In this document: positions 61,662 to 64,000 of the stretch, in pieces
How the letters are laid out: the number at the start of each line of letters is the position of its first letter
Numbering within the stretch: position 1 is the first letter of the stretch
Translations under genes and position numbers: made by a program
The notes under the pieces: model-generated
Database searches by the model: none
Seen by the model: only the letters and a program-made list of their open reading frames with translations
What the model was told of the DNA's origin: nothing
Assembly: GCA_959018755.1 (NCBI GenBank)
Contig: CAUEMA010000009.1
Span: 1 to 64,000, forward strand
DNA from: an uncultured Collinsella sp.
Lineage (GTDB): Bacteria; Actinomycetota; Coriobacteriia; Coriobacteriales; Coriobacteriaceae
Direction: 5' to 3'
DNA: 64,000 nt

Positions 61662-61832
61662 CTGTAAGGGTGGTTTTTAGTGCCGCCGAGGGGCACTAAT
61701 CAACCGTTTGCCGATATGTTTGGCTCTGACTCATGGCTCTGACCTGCCCCGTCAAGCTTTTGGTCAGTTCATGGCAAGGTCTGGCGGACCAAATATGGGA
61801 TAGCGTAGTGTCATTCACTCCCCCTCGAGACC

Positions 61833-62840
61833 ATGGGGTCGAAAATGAGTCATGATAAACGCTGTTCCAAACCGCAAATAGAGCTGTTCTTCCAGTTATT
61901 CGAGGCTCATCATGGCGGACACCTGTTTGTAGCTACCAAAAAATGGGATGAACGCCGTGCCTACGCGCTCATGCAAAAAGAGATGATTATTCGACTCTAC
62001 AACCATGTCTACGCTGACCCCGCGTATTGGAATGACCTCGGCGTCGAAGATCGCATCTTTCAATTGGCATCCGCTATTGCGGTCGTTGAACCGGATGCCG
62101 TGTTTCGTGGAGCAACGGCGGCTCTGCTCTATGGCATCGGTTCTGCATATTCGCTTCTCGACAAGGTGCAAGTGCTGCTGCCGCGTTCCACCAGACGCGA
62201 TATGTACGAATTCGTTGAATACCGACGCTGGCGGCCGGGCGACGTATGGCAACTCGGCCCGTTTACGTTAACGGATCCATATCGCACGGTGGTCGACATC
62301 GCTCGAACGAGCGCTTTTCGATATGCACTAGGCTATGTCGACGGGTTGGCTCGTGAGTACGGTGTCGAGCGTGAAGAATTGCGTGCATATGCACAAGCGA
62401 ACTGCCGCGGACTGCACGGCATTGCGCGCGCATTTGACGTTTTTGAACACATGGATGGCAGATCGGATAACGGCGGAGAATCCGAAGCACGGGCGGCAAT
62501 GATTCTGGCGGGAGTTGCCGCTCCCGAACTTCAGGTTGAAATCACTCGACCGGGAAACGCCGGCTATTATTTGGCAGATTACGGCTGGCAGATGCCAAAC
62601 GGCTCTTGGATGCTGGCTGAGCTGCATGGACTAGGCAAGTTTGAGGACGATGCCCAAAATGATCCGGAACATACTGCGGCAAAAACCTATCGAGCTGCCC
62701 TCATGCGCGATGCGAACCTGCGTGCCATGGGCCACAACGTCATCCATTTCAAGCTCTCAGACACCTACGATGTCAAAGCGTTCGGCTCAATGATGCGCGA
62801 CTACGGTATACCAACCACAAAACCCTACGTAGACTCCTGA
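61833..62840 (+). CDS. AbiEi/DUF559-like protein of unknown function
   Basis: 335 residues; a second ATG 12 bases downstream (61845) has a GGGG site and may be the true start. The N-terminal 190 residues resemble the winged-helix AbiEi-type antitoxin fold common in actinobacteria (GATAALLYGIGSA, LTDPYRTVVDIAR). The C-terminal part (about 220-320) looks like a Vsr/DUF559 nuclease-type domain (LADYGWQ, LAELHGLGKFEDDAQN, RDANLRAMGHNVIHF). The assignment is by pattern, not alignment. No partner toxin of the AbiEii type is adjacent. It lies between two copies of the dispersed hairpin repeat. Confidence 0.6.
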   Translation: MGSKMSHDKRCSKPQIELFFQLFEAHHGGHLFVATKKWDERRAYALMQKEMIIRLYNHVYADPAYWNDLGVEDRIFQLASAIAVVEPDAVFRGATAALLYGIGSAYSLLDKVQVLLPRSTRRDMYEFVEYRRWRPGDVWQLGPFTLTDPYRTVVDIARTSAFRYALGYVDGLAREYGVEREELRAYAQANCRGLHGIARAFDVFEHMDGRSDNGGESEARAAMILAGVAAPELQVEITRPGNAGYYLADYGWQMPNGSWMLAELHGLGKFEDDAQNDPEHTAAKTYRAALMRDANLRAMGHNVIHFKLSDTYDVKAFGSMMRDYGIPTTKPYVDS

Positions 62841-62900
62841 CCGGCTGCCCTCATCTTCTCGGCAACAGAACCCATCATCGACCCAACCCGCTCGGCCTCA

Positions 62901-62970
62901 ATAAGTTGCGGTGAAATAGTTCCTGGATAACAGCTTTTGCGGCTAATCCAGGAACTATTTCACCGCAACA
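62901..62970. repeat. Dispersed hairpin repeat, copy E
   Basis: The best conserved copy: AAGTTGCGGTGAAATAGTTC on the left and GGAACTATTTCACCGCAAC on the right, with TGGAT/ATCCA extending the stem. It lies about 60 bases after the AbiEi-like gene. Confidence 0.93.
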
Positions 62971-63000
62971 TAGGAGGGGATTTGGGGTCCTCGGCATGTA

Positions 63001-63270
63001 TATGAAAATGGCTCTGGTCCCAAAAGGAACCAGAGCCATTCATCTATCTTATGGAGCGGGCGACGGGAAGTCCAAGGGTTTGCTTCGCAAACCCTTGTTT
63101 CGCTGCGGGCCGTTGGCCCTTGCGTGCTGCGCTGGAAAATGCTCACGCATTTTCTCAGCTTCGCACCCTGCCGGTTTCGATTCCCGTCGCCCGGCACGCT
63201 TATGAAAACGGCTCTGGCACCAAATGGAGCCAAAGCCGTTAAAACTATCCTATGGAGCGGGCGACGGGAA
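63001..63270. repeat. 70-bp imperfect direct repeat, 200 bases apart, each with a tRNA-Gly 3' end
   Basis: 63001-63069 and 63201-63270 both read TATGAAAA, a hairpin GGCTCTGG..CCAGAGCC-type, then TATGGAGCGGGCGACGGGAA. The second part is the complement of a tRNA-Gly 3' end, and the hairpin would be the tRNA terminator. The first copy keeps only about 18 bases of tRNA. Between them are several small perfect hairpins (63074-63096 AAGGGTTTGC/GCAAACCCTT; 63136-63153 AAAATGC/GCATTTT). Confidence 0.75.
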
Positions 63271-63297
63271 TCGAACCCGCGTCATCAGCTTGGAAGT
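63253..63297 (-). other. tRNA-Gly(UCC) 3' fragment, probable attachment site
   Basis: On the minus strand: CTTCCAAGCTGATGACGC, the T-arm GGGTTCGATTCCC, and CGCCCGCTCCA. This covers the anticodon TCC to the CCA end. The 5' half (acceptor strand, D arm) is absent: the sequence upstream of the anticodon is unrelated. The fragment is therefore the remote copy of the site left by integration; the intact tRNA is expected at the other end of the element. Confidence 0.75.
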
Positions 63298-63298
63298 G

Positions 63299-63441
63299 TT
63301 GCGACATTTTGCACTGTGCTGTCTACCTGCGAAAACGCGGACGCTCTACCTGCTGTTTTTCCGTCTATTGCGTCTAAAAAAGCTATGTTTTATAGTTCAG
63401 TCAACGCCATTTTGCGACTATTTTGCGACCAAGATTGCGAC
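63299..63441 (+). promoter_or_regulatory. Phased TTGCGAC repeats, candidate integrase arm sites
   Basis: TTGCGAC occurs at 63299, 63412, 63423 and 63435. The last three are spaced 11 and 12 bases, about one helical turn, directly before the integrase gene; the first is next to the tRNA fragment. This is the layout of arm-type sites for tyrosine integrases. Confidence 0.5.
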
Positions 63442-63455
63442 CAAAAAGGAGAGAC

Positions 63456-64000
63456 ATGGATACCCTGCTACCTGCGGAAACGTTCGCCACCTATTCGCTA
63501 ATCAAACACGACTATGTGCGCAAAGACGGCACGACCGACTACAAATGGAAAGCCCAGTACCCTTACAAGGACGAAAACGGCAAATGGAAGAAAAAGACCG
63601 TCACGCTCAAGACCGAGGGACGCGACAACGGACGCTCAAAGCAGGTCGAAAAGGCGGCGAACCAAGAAGCCGAAGCAATCCGCCAACAGCTCAACGAGCA
63701 GGCTGTAAAAGACCCCCACAGAGGCGAGACGGTAGCCGAGTATTTCGGGAAGTACGTAGAGGAACGCGCAAACAGCATCGAGCGTTCATCAGCCAACGAG
63801 CTAAGGCGCATACTCAAAAGCTACATTGCGCCCAGCATCGGGAAAATCGAGCTGGACGAGCTGACCCCAGACGATGTGGCGGCATGGGTTACAAAGCTGG
63901 GCAAGAAGTACTCACCCGCCACGGTGAAGAAGTGCCTAACCAACCTGCGCTCTGCTATGCGGCAGGCGGTAGACCGCGACAGGCTCGTTAAAGACCCCAC
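63456..64000 (+). CDS. int: Tyrosine recombinase/integrase, N-terminal part (runs off the window)
   Basis: The ATG follows AAAAAGGAGAG. 181 codons are visible. The first 65 residues form the AP2-like arm-binding domain (KDGTTDYKWKAQYPYKDENG, then GKWKKKTVTLKT). After a coiled linker the SAM-like core-binding domain starts (ETVAEYFGKYVEERANSIE, IAPSIGKIELDELTPDDVAA, YSPATVKKCLTNLRSAMRQA). The catalytic domain lies beyond the window. It probably inserted the element into the tRNA-Gly gene next to it. Confidence 0.9.
   Translation, partial: MDTLLPAETFATYSLIKHDYVRKDGTTDYKWKAQYPYKDENGKWKKKTVTLKTEGRDNGRSKQVEKAANQEAEAIRQQLNEQAVKDPHRGETVAEYFGKYVEERANSIERSSANELRRILKSYIAPSIGKIELDELTPDDVAAWVTKLGKKYSPATVKKCLTNLRSAMRQAVDRDRLVKDP

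Noticed and set aside
63253..63340. Intact tRNA-Gly gene
   Set aside because: Only the anticodon-to-CCA half matches; the sequence upstream cannot form the D arm or the acceptor stem.

Overview
The window looks like chromosome of a Coriobacteriia-type gut actinobacterium, most like Collinsella. This rests on the GC-rich coding style, the gene content and gene order; no database search was possible. Most genes run on the minus strand.

Layout. (1) 0.2-2.7 kb: an AT-richer minus-strand block encoding a TIR-like protein, a four-helix membrane protein and a HEPN protein, a probable phage-defence island. (2) 2.9-3.9 kb: a decayed IS256-family element. (3) 4.1-15.2 kb: a surface-polysaccharide operon headed by a NusG-paralog antiterminator (LoaP type), followed by a priming sugar-phosphate transferase, five further glycosyltransferases, a Wzy polymerase, a Wzx flippase and two left-handed-helix acyltransferases. 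(4) 15.6-32 kb: housekeeping genes (thrS, a zinc-ribbon membrane protein, a three-gene FAD/iron-sulfur oxidoreductase operon, an M24 peptidase, folC, valS, clpX, clpP, tig, tRNA-Leu). The intergenic spaces here carry several families of structured repeats. (5) 32.2-38.8 kb: a two-subunit molybdenum hydroxylase, gdhA, a DUF3343 protein and a mobA-like nucleotidyltransferase. (6) 38.9-42.6 kb: tRNA-Sec, selB and selA. (7) 42.7-60.3 kb: a DMSO-reductase-family enzyme, then a 14-gene formate hydrogenlyase operon: HydN-like ferredoxin, selenocysteine-containing fdhF, hyfABCDEFGHI, hycH, hycI and a formate channel. (8) 60.7-62.8 kb: a RelB/PIN toxin-antitoxin pair and an AbiEi/DUF559-like protein. 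(9) 63.0-64.0 kb: a tRNA-Gly 3' fragment and the start of a tyrosine integrase, marking the left edge of an integrated element that runs off the window.

How it fits together. SelA, SelB and tRNA-Sec supply selenocysteine to FdhF, whose UGA codon and SECIS hairpin are visible at 59.3 kb. MobA-type chemistry supplies the molybdenum cofactor, and HycI/HycH mature the NiFe hydrogenase. Formate is oxidised by FdhF, and electrons pass through iron-sulfur proteins to the Hyf hydrogenase with its three antiporter-like membrane subunits. This is the layout of a proton- or sodium-pumping formate hydrogenlyase of the Hyf (FHL-2) type.

The least explained content is noncoding: an exactly 80-bp-periodic palindromic array (18.2-18.5 kb), five dispersed copies of a hairpin repeat, and two separate families of nested-hairpin elements whose cores are conserved while their paired arms differ between copies.
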